This document shows positions 52,138-62,184 of a stretch of 64,000 nucleotides of DNA, piece after piece. Positions within the stretch are counted from its first letter, which is position 1. Each line of letters begins with the position of its first letter. The notes below the pieces were generated by a model. The model saw only the letters and a list, made by a program, of their open reading frames with translations. It ran no database searches and was not told the origin of the DNA. Position numbers and translations under genes: made by a program. Source of the stretch: Sepioteuthis lessoniana (Eukaryota; Mollusca; Cephalopoda; Myopsida; Loliginidae); the NCBI GenBank assembly GCA_963585895.1, contig OY757934.1, forward strand, positions 41,009,354 to 41,073,353, written 5' to 3'.

Positions 52138-53177
52138 CTACTGTGACGGCAAATTGAACTAAAATCCCTAAACGGGACTTTATTTTCGCACGTGTGAAGA
52201 CGGGGCAGGTTGGCACTTGATCCCCTACAGAAATAAGTCCTGTTCAGAGTTCTTTTCTCAGGCAGATAAGAACTGGCATATTACGTGAGGGAATAATTTA
52301 GGGCCAGACTGGCCACCGCTGGCAAAGGGGTCCAAAATTTCACACTATCACACACCCACCAGGCCACTAAACTTCTTTCCCTTAGATAATTGAAGAATAC
52401 GGGCCTATAGGTCTTAGTTGTAATAATATTAATATTGCTACAGTCGGCAACTCCGGTTTCCCGTGTGATACTTTAGGAATTAATAGGACAGTTCTAAGCA
52501 AGATAATGTAAGGCGAATAGAAGCTGAAAGGAAAGCATGGAATAATAACATAGACCACATGGTAAAATGAAAATACATAGGTTCTTTACTACGGTTATAT
52601 ATATATATACGTTCAAAATGTCAAAGATATATAATAGGATAGTTCATGAATATAAATGTCTTTTCTTGGCTTTTATCCTTTTTCAAATTGAGAGAGAGAG
52701 TGGTAACAAAATTTGGGTGTAACGGAAAAATGTCCCAAAGTTACTTATCTTATTTTTTTGACGGGGTTCCACTGGAGAACTTCTCTTCTTTCACGGGCTA
52801 ATAGACTTTGTACTGTTTTTAATGCTGGCTTGAGAGACTCAGGTCTCTCATGTCTCAGTCTTTTGTCTTTAGCCCGGAGTGAAATGGCTATCGTCCGTCT
52901 CCCACGAGCGTTGCTCAAAAACTGCCTTTTTTTGTATTTACTTCCGTTGAGGGGAAGGGAACCCCACTTCCGTTTGGGGTCCCCCCACCAATCATTTGGC
53001 TTCATTTTCTCTTTCCCCTTCCGATGTCCAGCGACCCAAGGTCACTTAAGTGCGAACATCTGTGTGACCCACATTCATTTCTAACGGTCACTTTTTGACT
53101 GCTAGATAATTTTAGTTCAACGGGGGGAGAGTATCATTCCCACCTCCTCGTCTCCGTGAGCCATCACGTGACACTAC
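52138..53177. mobile_element. 1,032-bp solo LTR inserted in LINE-APE, 4-bp TSD
   Basis: The insert runs TGTGACGGCAAATTG... (52142) to ...CATCACGTGACA (53173), with TG...CA ends, and is flanked by CTAC at 52138-52141 and 53174-53177. LINE reading continues from FSLL to RKNATRT across it. TGTGACGG-type ends and a 4-bp TSD fit Ty3/gypsy-like LTRs. A TATATATATA near 52600 and CT-rich GC-richer sequence at 52760-53050 lie inside. The 123- and 86-residue frames inside are not genes. Confidence 0.87.
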
Positions 53178-55078
53178 GAAAGAATGCCACCCGAACAACG
53201 ACCACCAAACACAATGACTGGGCCCTTCTTAATAACAAAGATATTAGAGATAAATATGTGTTAGCATTAAGTAACAAATTCGATGCACTACAGGAGAAGA
53301 CAGATATACATACCGCGAATGTGGAATATGAGAATTTCGTCAACGCCCACCTAGAAGCAGCAGCGAAATACATACCAACAAAACTTAGAACTAAATATAG
53401 AGCCCCATGGGAGACATTAGCAGTTAGAGAAAAATGTGCTGACGTGAAAACTGTTTCCAAATGCAATAGGAAAAACCCAACAAACACAAATGCCCTGAAA
53501 CTAAAAAAGGCACAAAATGAATTAGCAAGCATATGCATAAAAGAACAGACAGAATACATACAAAATTAGATAGATAAGATTAGAGACTCAGTGGAAGATA
53601 GGCAATCTAGGATAGCGTGGAAAACGATAAACGAAGTGAGCTAAAGAAAGAGCACAGCCAACGCTAAACTGAAAGTTACAAACCAACAAGAACGAATAAA
53701 ACTGGAAACAGCATTTCGAGAATCTACCAGGAAACCTACCGAAAGTTACACATGAACCAATTACCAGAATTATTAGTAAGCAATTAGACATTAAACTAGG
53801 ACCGTTTGCTCTAGAACTCGACTCAGTACTCAGAAAAATTAAAAATAGAAAAGCCGCAGGGCTCGATGAAATTCCCCCAGAAGTATGGAAGACCAGACAA
53901 TTCGACGAAATACTGCTCCGACACTGTAATGCAGTTTATAATCAAAAGCCGATTGACAGATGGATGAAGGGATGCATCCTCCCTTTCCCTAAAAAGGGCG
54001 ACTTCAGATTAGCCAAGAACTAGAGAGGTATAACACTTACAGCCAGAGCAGCCAAAATATACAATGCCATATTACGCAACTGCATAGAACCCAAAAGTGA
54101 AATTCTTTGGAAGAACCAAAATGGCTTCCGTAGAAATAGATCCACGGCCTCACAAATATTGACTATCCGTAGAATCCTTGAAGGCGTACGGGCAAAAAAC
54201 CTACTGGCGACAATACTATTTGTCGACTTTACCAAGGCCTTTGATTCCATTCCCAGAGGGAAGATGGAACAAATTCTACAAGCATACAGCTTACCAAAAG
54301 AGACCGTCACAGCCATAATGATTCTCTATTGAAACACCAAAGTGAAAGAACGTTCTCCAGATGGAGACACAGACTACTTCGACATTGTAGCAGGAGTACT
54401 GCAAGGAGATACACTAACCCCATACCTCTTTATCATCTGTCTAGACTACATGCTCAGAACATCGATTGATAAAATCAAAGAAAACGGTTTCGAGCAGACA
54501 AAGAAAAAAAAAAAAAAACAATAACCGACTACGCCGACTACGCCGATGATATAGCGTTTCTGGCAAATGCACCCACCCACGCCCAAACACTACTGCATAG
54601 TCTAGAACGAGCCGCCGCAGGCATTGACCTCCATGTCAATGCGCACAAAACGGAATACATGTGCTTTAATCAAACAGACAACATTTCCACACTCAGCGGT
54701 AGCTCTCTGAAATTAGTTGACAAGTTCACCTACCTAGGAAGCAGTGTCTCATCAACCGAAAAAGACATCGACACGCAACTAACAAAGGCATGGACAGTTA
54801 TCGATAGACTATCGGTCAAATGGAAGTCAGATCTGACCGATAAAATGAAACACAGTTTCTTCCAAGCAGCGGTAGTGTCGATACTGCTATATGGATGCAC
54901 TGCATAGACGCTAACTAAACGTATGGAGAAAAAGCTTGACGGCAACTACACAAGAATGCTGCGAGCAATTTCGAACAGGTCCTGGAGGCAACACTCCACA
55001 ACGCAGTAGCTGTACTGCCACCTACCTCCCATCACGAAAACTATCAAAGTTAGACAAACCAGACATACAGGACACTGC

Positions 55079-55143
55079 GAGAATATCCTTTATGAGCTCG
55101 TCTCTGCTTCTCCAGCAGAGACGAGCTCATAAAGGATATTCTC
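55079..55143. repeat. perfect 30-bp hairpin in the LINE 3' module
   Basis: GAGAATATCCTTTATGAGCT...(55079-55108) is perfectly complementary to 55114-55143 across a 5-nt TCTCC loop. The right arm is normal LINE sequence. The left arm replaces the expected sequence and is an inverted copy of it. Confidence 0.95.
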
Positions 55144-55324
55144 CACTGGACCTCCTCACATGGATGAGCAAAAGCAGGGCGACCAGCTCGAACCTAAATG
55201 CAGCAGCTCTGTGAGGATACGGGATGTAGCCCTGAGGACCTACCAGAAGCGATAAACGATAGGGAGGAGTGGCGAGAGAGAGTCAGGGATATTCGTGCTG
55301 ATGGCAAGATGATGAGATGATGAC

Positions 55325-55790
55325 GAATAAATAGTACATGTATAAACTAGAAGCTGTCCTTGAAAATGAAACCCATACAATTATCTGGGACTTTGAGATA
55401 TATACGGATCACCTAATCCTTGTCAGTAGGCCTGGGTTTGATTGAAGAAGAATAGAACCTGTAATATAGTGTGCCAACAGACTTCAGAATGAAACTGAGA
55501 GAAAGCAGAAAGCTGGACAAATATATGGACCTTGATGAAAAAGCTGTGGAAAATGAAAGTGACGATACCAATTGCAACTGATGTGTTTGAAATAGGCTCC
55601 AAAGGCTCGGAAAAATTCTGGAAGAAGAATTGGAAATCAGAAAATGATTTGACACTATACAGACTACAACATTAAAATGGGCTAGAACACTCAGAAGACT
55701 CCTGAAGACCCGAGGAGACTTGCTGTCACTCAAACTCCAGAAAAGACTAAAAGTTAAAAGTAACGTGAAAAACATTATTTACATTTTTCG
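55325..55790 (+). pseudogene. LINE-Z 3' end 9
   Basis: A plus-strand frameshifted copy: HKLEAVLENETHTIIWDFEI-like, RMKLRESRKLDKYMDL, IPIATDVFEIGSKGSEKF and LRRLLKTRGDLLSLKLQ, ending near 55790 without a clear (TAA)n tail. It lies directly after the LINE-APE 3' end. Confidence 0.8.
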
Positions 55791-55877
55791 GACTATATCC
55801 TCATCTTCGTCGCCATGTTTATCAGAACGTTTCGGCCGTTGTACGCTCCGGCCTTCTTCAGGTGGTTGGAATGTCGA

Positions 55878-55981
55878 ACTTAGCTCTTTATTTAGTGTCA
55901 TATCCAGAATATTCGTTGGGGCGGGGGTCTTATCCTTCTGCAGAGATGCAGTCAGTTTATTATACAGCCCCAGCCGACTAG

Positions 55982-55986
<5 letters not shown>
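55878..55986 (-). mobile_element. family D 5' fragment
   Basis: The plus strand reads TTTAGTGTCATATCCAGAAT, GGGGTCTTATCCTTCTGCAG and CCAGCCGACTAGGC, matching the reverse complement of D. It is followed by (TA)n at 55984-56019. Confidence 0.7.
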
Positions 55987-56021
<35 letters not shown>

Positions 56022-56148
56022 AAACGAGACCCTCTCCAAAGCAAAATGCTTGTGAAGCAAAATTTGTCAATTAACCTTTGGATCACGCTCTAACAATTCG
56101 TTCAAAAACAAAAATATTTACCGGCAATCAATTCGCTCTCAAATCATG

Positions 56149-56181
<33 letters not shown>

Positions 56182-56215
56182 GTATGTGTGTGTGTGTGTG
56201 TGTTCATGTGTGTGT
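55984..56215. repeat. (TA)n and (GT)n tracts
   Basis: (TA)n lies at 55984-56019 and TA/TATG/TG repeats at 56150-56215, with 130 bp of unassigned sequence between. Confidence 0.9.
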
Positions 56216-56245
56216 GATTATGCATTGAATAACTGACAAGAATTA

Positions 56246-56469
56246 ATATGCCATTAAACTAATACCCTTGGGAAAGGTATGAATCCAATTATTCTCCCTC
56301 CAGCTATGGGTAAATAGTAGGGCAGACTATGTTCTTCAGCCTTGGTAAGGCAACTAGTCTAGGAGAAGGAAAACTCTGAATTCAAACCTGTTAAACTCCG
56401 CTTAAAAATTGACCATGTGTCATATCCTGCCCGAGCGGAGGGTTGGTAAATATGGATATGCCATTAAAC
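56246..56469 (+). mobile_element. 5'-truncated SINE-A with 14-bp TSD
   Basis: ATATGCCATTAAAC at 56246-56259 and 56456-56469 flanks a SINE-A body that starts at TAATACCCTTGGGAAAGGTA. The tRNA head and about 70 bp are missing. A perfect TSD shows truncation during insertion. Confidence 0.93.
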
Positions 56470-56654
56470 ACCAACTAATCAACCATCAATACGTTCAGTA
56501 TTGGTCAATCAACTCGTTGCTTAACATTGCAGCTTTCAGAAAGGAACCTTTGTCATCCACATTCAACCATTGTACCGTGGTATCGGTTATTTTGAAGAGT
56601 TTGCAAAAGTTCCCTGCGCATTTAAAACTGAAGATTGAAAACACAATATTCGCG

Positions 56655-57265
56655 GATTAGCTGAAAAGTTCATTTGATGACTTCATATTTTTTGTTGATC
56701 ACTTTTTTTTACCAATGGGTCCCAAGCACTGCAAACCCGATGGAAGAAGTGTGTTGACAAGAAGAGGAACTATCTTGAAAACTAAACCACATTCGGTCAC
56801 ATTTCATGAGAGAATATAGGTCAATGGTTTCTCTAGTATAATTTTTCAGCTTTTATGAGGATTTGGTCACTCTACTTTTTGACGGAGGTGGGAGGGGGAA
56901 GGGTCATTTGCTTATTCGTTACTACCCAACCCATTTTTTCTTTTATTCTTTCTACCGAAAATTCGATACTAGTGTAGGAGTCAAATAATTCTACCCTTGT
57001 TCTAAAAAGAGACTTTCACGTTCCAACAGTATTAGCTTTTCGATTAGGTTCAAATTGTAATTTGGATTTACAGTAAAATTGTACTTCCATTTAAGACACA
57101 GTATACAGCACAGATTTTATAATGAAAAAATTAAATAAAATCATACATTCATTTTAAATGACAATTTAGTAAAAAGACATTATATTACTAACCAGTTTTT
57201 GGACTCTTTTCTGGGAGTGAACGTGCTCATTCTTTTCTAACTTATTTTCAAATGGTCTCTCTAGT
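56655..57265 (-). repeat. R repeat, third copy, with extended end
   Basis: The minus strand contains GGTTAGTAATATAATG (empty site for the 278-bp LTR), TTAAATGGAAGTACAATT, GGAACGTGAAAGTC and AAGGGTAGAATTATTTG, as in R units 1 and 2. It then extends through GAATGTGGTTTAGTTTTCAA and TGCAGTGCTTGGGACCCATT to AAAGTTCAT-type sequence near 56665. That end shares sequence with the MITE at 17145-17313. Confidence 0.7.
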
Positions 57266-57271
57266 ATAAGT

Positions 57272-57668
57272 TTCGATACTGCTATGTAGATGCACTACAT
57301 AGACGCTAACTAAACGTATGGAGAAAAAGCTTGACGGCAACTACACAAGAATGCTGCGAGCAATATTGAACAAGTCCTGGAGGCAGCACCCCACAAAGCA
57401 GCAGCTGTACGGCCACCTACCACCCTTCACGAAAACTATCAAAATCAGACGAACCAGACACTGCTGGAGAGGGTGGGGACGAACTCATAAGTGATGTACT
57501 CCTGTGGACCCCTTCACATAGACGAACAAAGGCAGGACGACCAACTCGAACCTACATACAGCAGCTCTGTGCCGATATGGGATGTAGCCTTGAAGACCTG
57601 CCAGAAGCAATGGACGATACGGAGGGGACAGGGATATCTGTGCTGATCATGTGACATGATGATGATGT
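57272..57668 (+). mobile_element. LINE-APE 3' end with (ATG)n tail, inside an R-type repeat
   Basis: It begins at ATACTGCTATGTAGATGCAC (the LLYGCT codons) and passes AAGCTTGACGGCAACTACAC, CTGGAGGCAGCACCCCAC, GAACCAGACACTGCTGGAG and GGACGACCAACTCGAACC to GTGACATGATGATGATG. It is followed by CTCAACCTATGAACTTTCAT, which resembles the R/MITE terminal repeat, suggesting insertion into that element. Confidence 0.88.
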
Positions 57669-57994
57669 ACTTGCTCAACCTATGAACTTTCATTAAATCG
57701 TTAGGAATTGAAAAAAAAAAGCTATAAATATTAGTATACACTTATATATAATATATTCTGTTTACAACGTTTCTTGTCATTTAAAATATAAACAATGTCA
57801 GAGCATGTATTAATTTTTCTTGGGAGTTGTTCTGGCAGGATATTTTTTAAAATGTGCCATTGTCCGGTGCTTTCTTTTTGCCTTATTATTTCAAGTTCCA
57901 AGTATTTCTATCTGTTGTATTGTATCACAGCTTGTGAGAAGAATAATATTAAACTCTCCGGAAAGGTTTTATGAATTTTCATTTTTACATTACA
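57669..57994. other. unassigned stretch
   Basis: No recognised feature beyond the short terminal-repeat match at 57672-57690. Confidence 0.4.
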
Positions 57995-58460
57995 TCATAT
58001 ATATATATATATATATATATCATCATGTCGCACTGGTAGCACGAATATCCCTGACCCTCTCTCTGTACTCCTCCCTATCGTTCATCGCCCTAGGTAGGTC
58101 TTCAGGACAACATCCCGTATCCTCACATAGCTGCTGAATGTATGTTCGTGCCGGTCGTCCTGCTTTTGCACGGCCATGTGTGGGGGTCCACTGGAGTACA
58201 TCTCTTATGAGTTCGTCCCTGCTTCTCCAGCAGTGTCCTGCATGTCTGGTTCGTCTAACTTGAATAGTTTTCGTGATAGGGGGCAGGTGGCCGTACAGTC
58301 GGTATCTTGTGGGGTGTTGCCGCCAGGACTTGTTCAAGATTGCACGCAGCATTCTTGTGTAATTGCCGTCTAGCTTCTTCTCCAGCTGTTTTGTTAGCGT
58401 CCATGTAGTGCAGCCATATAGCAGTATCGATGTGACCGCTGCCTGGAAGAAACTGCGTTT

Positions 58461-58514
<54 letters not shown>
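57995..58514 (-). pseudogene. LINE-APE 3' end between two (TA)n tracts
   Basis: (TA)n occurs at 57998-58020 and 58463-58514. Between them, minus-strand frame 58352-58023 is intact: MLRAILNKSWRQHPTRYRLY, GHLPPITKTIQVRRTRHAGH, CWRSRDELIRDVLQWTPTHG, RAKAGRPARTYIQQLCEDTG, CCPEDLPRAMND and ERVRDIRATSAT. It ends in an ATGATGA tail. This is the best preserved copy of the C-terminal module in the window. 5'-truncated at about 58462 (AAACGCAGTTTCTTCC complement). Confidence 0.92.
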
Positions 58515-58516
<2 letters not shown>

Positions 58517-58867
58517 GATAATGAGAAAGTGGAAACTCGCCACGTACCTGCAGTCGATGATTAGCGTACTAACACCAGTTTGAGTATCATCTCTTGTCGT
58601 AACACTGATCTAGGAGATTATTGATGTACAATGTTGCGTCCTTTGTTGGAAGCCCCAGGTAAGGCGGTTAAAGCCCTCCCAATACCCCAGCAGACACCGT
58701 AAGCAGAACAAACAATGAAGCCGTAGGTTATGGAAGGTTTTGGGAAAATATTAAAACATCAGGAATGGATATTCAAGTTTCAATTTTTTTATTTGTCCTA
58801 GGAACTCGAAAGAAAAAAAGGAAAAAAAAAGATTGAAATTTTAAACATTAAGGTATTCTAAGTAAAA
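58515..58867. other. unassigned stretch
   Basis: No recognised feature. Confidence 0.4.
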
Positions 58868-59222
58868 AAAGAACCCTGTCTCAAGGGCTTATGCTGACTG
58901 TAACCCTGCAGAGAGGAAGACCTCTAAAAAAAAAGAGTGTTCTGAATTTGACCTTAAACGGTATCTAATGGTGAAGACCTTGCTCTATGAATCTACTCCT
59001 TCATTGCCTTTACTCCCTGGTCTACTCTGACCCGGAGTGGTAGTACCTGTTAGGATTCCGTCTATGGGGTCAAATAAATCTTTTTATATTATACGTATTC
59101 AACAGAACTGTGTGATAAAAAAGAAAATTACAAAAAATGTAAGTATAAACGCAATTCCCTAACCTCTATTCATAAAATAACCCTAGGCGGGTTGAAATAC
59201 CATTAAAATCAATCAACCAATA
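58868..59222 (+). mobile_element. family D copy
   Basis: CTCAAGGGCTTATGCTGACT, GGTATCTAATGGTGAAGACC, CTGACCCGGAGTGGTAGTAC, CGTCTATGGGGTCAAATAAA and CATAAAATAACCCTAGGCGG, then an AATCAATCAACC end. Confidence 0.8.
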
Positions 59223-59649
59223 GATATTAGAAAAAAAAGACAAAGAAAAAACAAAAATCAAGAACAAAAAGATTACCCACTCAACCTTCTTGCCTCTCTT
59301 TTTGCCACAAAATTGAGTCAAGTTGATAAAATGAACCAGGAAGTTTCTTCAGTTTTGATTTTTGCTTTGATGACCTGGCAGAAACGCCTATCATTCATTC
59401 CCGATCTGGCAATAGATTCACTTTTGTTTGTTACGGAAATTGATCCGATGCAGAAGTTAAATCTGCTGCGACAAATCAAAATAAAACCATAAACTTTGGA
59501 CGGAATTAAAAAGGAAGAGATATTATTTTAAAAATGTGTGCGTGTGTTAAAAAAGACGATTGTAATTTTTAAGAGGAATAAATTTATTTTGATAAAACTT
59601 TTTTGAACTACTTAAAACTTGTTTATAGGATTGGATACCTTATTCAATA

Positions 59650-59650
<1 letters not shown>
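59223..59650. other. AT-rich stretch, nothing recognised
   Basis: No supported feature. Confidence 0.5.
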
Positions 59651-59688
<38 letters not shown>

Positions 59689-59734
59689 AAATATTTTTGT
59701 TCTAGGTCCAAAGAGAGAAAGAAATATTTTTAAA

Positions 59735-59877
59735 TTAGTATATCCACGAAGAGATTTGTATTTTTTTTAGGATTTATTTATTCATTGATTTTGTTTTTAC
59801 ATACGTACGTGTATGTTTCCTGCTTCGTACTTTCGTCAGAGAACATGTATGTCACAAGGCCTTGTTAATTTATCATA
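59735..59877 (-). mobile_element. Penelope-like terminal repeat, second copy
   Basis: Homologous to 3838-3975 and in the same orientation. The adjacent RT fragment here lies on the opposite strand. (TA)n at 59652-59684 lies just outside, as at the first copy. Confidence 0.75.
59792..59845 (-). ncRNA. hammerhead-ribozyme-like motif (core intact)
   Basis: On the minus strand: TGTTCT (helix I), CTGACGA (core CUGANGA), a weak helix II region AAGTACGAAGCAG, GAA, then a perfect 6-bp helix III ACATAC/GTATGT with loop ACGTAC. A follows at the cleavage position (59798), then AAAACA as the 3' helix I strand (five of six pairs). Both catalytic core halves match the hammerhead consensus. Helix II is poor in this copy and better in the 3886-3935 copy, so each copy shows a different part of the fold intact. 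A covariance-model scan or in vitro cleavage assay would decide. Confidence 0.5.
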
Positions 59878-59879
59878 GA

Positions 59880-60066
59880 GGGTACAGAAATAATCCTTAA
59901 CAATAACTCCTTCCAATTCAATAACATTAACTATATCCAGACCTTAGGAACAGCTATGGGAACTAAAATGGCGCTAACATACGCTGCCATAACCCTAGTA
60001 TATTTGGAAGAAAACCTATACGAAATAATAGATAAGAAATACGGCAATGACATAAAAGAAGACTGA
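59880..60066 (+). pseudogene. Penelope-like RT fragment, inverted relative to its terminal repeat
   Basis: A plus-strand frame gives EIILNNNSFQFNNINYIQTL, GTAMGTKMALTYAAITLVYL and EENLYEIIDKKYGNDIKED, then stop. It matches the same segment of the RT at about 4680-4500 (minus). It stops before the YLDD block. It lies head-on to the minus-strand terminal repeat at 59735-59877. Confidence 0.88.
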
Positions 60067-60224
60067 AAATGAATAGAATTCGTTTTAAATCTAATTTTTC
60101 TAATAATCTGTTTTACTTCTTTTTATTAAAAGAAAAAGCGATTTTTGAAACTAATACGCTAATTACCTAACTCTGCAAGGGGAGCATTTTTTTCATTGTC
60201 AGGATTCAGAACGTTCGCAGTCGA

Positions 60225-60480
60225 CTTATTCATAGCCAGAATAAGCGGTTGTTTTAACCGGTGTTCAATCCCATTTCGAATCATACTAAAGACTTAAAAA
60301 ATGGTACTTGATACCTCCTTGCTTAGTACTTAGCATTACAAGGTGCGTATCAAGAGTAAAGTTGAGTAATCTAGGGAAAGCAGTTGACCCCTCTCCTACG
60401 TTTCGATGAAGTAGCTATTGAAAAGGAGGCCCTCGGGTTGCCCACGACTACGGTCGCCAACAACTTTCATGACACAATTT
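60225..60480 (+). mobile_element. SINE-F, diverged
   Basis: Plus strand: a degenerate head with GGTGTTCAATCCC (B box), then ATGGTACTTGATACCTCCTT, GTAAAGTTGAGTAATCTAGG, GTAGCTATTGAAAAGGAGGC and CCACGACTACGGTCGCCAAC. Confidence 0.78.
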
Positions 60481-60547
60481 ATTCGTAGAAACCAGACTCG
60501 GACAAATAGACATTGCAGCTTAATATATATAATTATTTTAATATTGT

Positions 60548-60549
<2 letters not shown>

Positions 60550-60613
<64 letters not shown>
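60550..60613. repeat. (CA)n microsatellite
   Basis: About 62 bp of AC repeat directly abutting the (CATCAT)n end of a LINE-APE copy. Confidence 0.95.
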
Positions 60614-60614
<1 letters not shown>

Positions 60615-60990
60615 CGTCATCATCATCATGTTGTGCAGCTCTCACAGATTTCTCTAACTCTTTGTGTCCATCCGTCTCTATCATCCATCGCTTCCGGCAG
60701 GTATTCCAGGCTACAACCTGTGTCCGTACAGAGCTGTTGTAGATAAGTTCTAGCTGGTCGTCTTACACTTGCATGACCGTGTGAAAGGATCCATAGAAGA
60801 ATGTCGTCTAAGAGTTTTCCCTTGCTCCTCCAGCTGTGTTCCGCATGTCTTGTTCGTCTAATTTGGATGGTTTTCGAGATGGTAGGTGGCCGTACAGCTG
60901 ATATGTATATATATCCGATGTAGCATCCTTGTGACGTAGTCACGAGCCACCACTGGTCTAGACTTGACACTGTTCGTCTTTTCAAGTAAA
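60614..60990 (-). pseudogene. LINE-APE 3' end
   Basis: A minus-strand frame contains PPTISKTIQIRRTRHAEHSW, RSKGKLLDDILLWILSHGHA, RRPARTYLQQLCTDTGCSLE, YLPEAMDDRD and RVREICESCTT, then the (ATG)n tail next to (CA)n. The N-terminal part of the frame (60985-60905) is not LINE-like. Confidence 0.88.
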
Positions 60991-61384
60991 AACGTTTGGT
61001 GAATTACTCACGATTTTTTTTTCATTTTCCTTTTATTTATTTATTTACTTAGCAATAAGCAACAAAATTAAAATTGTTGGTAAACAAGAAGTTGATTTTG
61101 TTATTCATTCGCCCAAAATAGTTACATTTTTAAAAAGATTCAGCACCTCACATTTCTCAAGTCAATAACTTTCTTCTCTCTCCTACCTACGTAGCAGTAA
61201 AAATCTTTTTTTCCTTTTACACATAAAAATTCTTTTGAAGATTTGCATAATCAACGCCGACACTAGGAATCAAACTCGACATCTCTTACTGACATTAGAA
61301 AACCGGTTATCTTTAGTTACAATGTGTTTATTATTTTTTGTTCCATTAAACTATATATATATATGAGTGTAGAGAGAGAGGGAG

Positions 61385-61387
<3 letters not shown>
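60991..61387. other. AT-rich stretch, nothing recognised
   Basis: No supported feature. Confidence 0.5.

Positions 61388-61430
<43 letters not shown>
61388..61430. repeat. (TA)n microsatellite
   Basis: About 40 bp of TA repeat adjoining a D tail. Confidence 0.95.
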
Positions 61431-61816
61431 ATCGATTGATTGATTGATTTTAAAAGTATGTCAACCCATCTGGGGTTATTTCATGCTTAGAGGTCAGGGA
61501 ATCGCGTTCATTGTACGTACATATTAACATTGTGTAGTTATCTTTTAAGAGATTAAAAAAATGCCCACAATCTTATCGAGTTCGAATAATTTTCAAACAG
61601 TTCAACCCATTGATGGAACCCGAACAAGTACTACCACTCTAGGTCAGAGTAGACCTGGGAATAATGGCAAGGAAAAAATACTCAACACTTCTCAGATCTC
61701 CATAACTATGGACCCTACAATCACACGCAGTTTAGTGTCACAGGATAAGGTTATGGGGGCGGTCTTACCCTTTCTGCAAGGGATACAGTCAGTATATTCT
61801 ACGCCTAGCCGACTAG
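61431..61816 (-). mobile_element. family D copy with (GATT)n end
   Basis: The plus strand begins (GATT)n at 61434-61450 (complement of the AATC tail), then TGTCAACCCATCTGGGGTTA, GTCAGGGAATCGCGTTCATT, AGTAGACCTGGGAATAATGG and TTTAGTGTCACAGG, ending CCGACTAGGGA. It is the clearest minus-strand D. Confidence 0.82.

Positions 61817-61895
<79 letters not shown>
61817..61895. repeat. (GA)n microsatellite, about 76 bp
   Basis: A long pure AG repeat at the 5' end of D. Frames on both strands here are artefacts. Confidence 0.97.
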
Positions 61896-61896
<1 letters not shown>

Positions 61897-62184
61897 AAAT
61901 GCAATATGAATAAAAACGATCTGGGATCCAAGTTTCCATATCTCCTGATCAGGAAGGGGGATGTAATCTGCGACATCTTCTTCTCAAGGTGGTGAATAAA
62001 AGACTAGACAACACCTAAGACCCACTAAATGTAACATCCAACAGAGAAAGATCGAAGAATATAGTGGCAGAAACATAGTTATTTATTAAGACAAAGTTAG
62101 TTTGTGCATAAGGTCAGAATTATGGCGTGGCCAATCAGACCCGAACTCAGTTGTTTGGTAGCCATTAAAACAGCTGAAACCTAA
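61896..62184. other. unassigned stretch
   Basis: No recognised feature. Confidence 0.4.

Larger units (their letters stand above)
51055..55320 (+). pseudogene. APE-RT non-LTR retrotransposon (LINE-APE), near full length, dead
   Basis: The 5' UTR-like start lies near 51055. Endonuclease: TFNVRTLNRIGQLPE near 51398, HVICIQEHRYTY (catalytic Glu) near 51478, GGVGILIGPRALKSLN near 51602, a stop (TGA) at 51703, degraded VIGRAMNAP (usual GDMNA) near 51825, and SSNHRIVTAKIRFSLL near 52095. The reading is cut at 52141 by a solo LTR and resumes at 53178 with RKNATRT. RT: NRKAAGLDEIPPEVW near 53846, ILPFPKKGDF, FVDFTKAFDS near 54221, VLQGDTLTPYLF near 54395, YADDIAF at 54539-54559, LVDKFTYLGSSVSS near 54714, and SILLYGC near 54878. 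The C-terminal module GRP/RTYIQQLC-type DNA and ATG-rich tail end near 55320. Lesions include several stops, frameshifts near 53700 and 54510, and the 55079-55143 fold-back. The endonuclease nicks target DNA and the RT copies the RNA in place. Similar ORFs are often annotated craniofacial development protein 2-like. Confidence 0.93.

Noticed and set aside
52713-53084. 123-residue plus-strand frame and its 86-residue opposite
   Set aside because: Both lie wholly inside the 1,032-bp solo LTR.
58023-58352. Intact 109-residue minus-strand frame as a domesticated host protein
   Set aside because: It is the C-terminal module of LINE-APE, 5'-truncated, with the family (ATG)n tail. The intact frame is explained by recent insertion.
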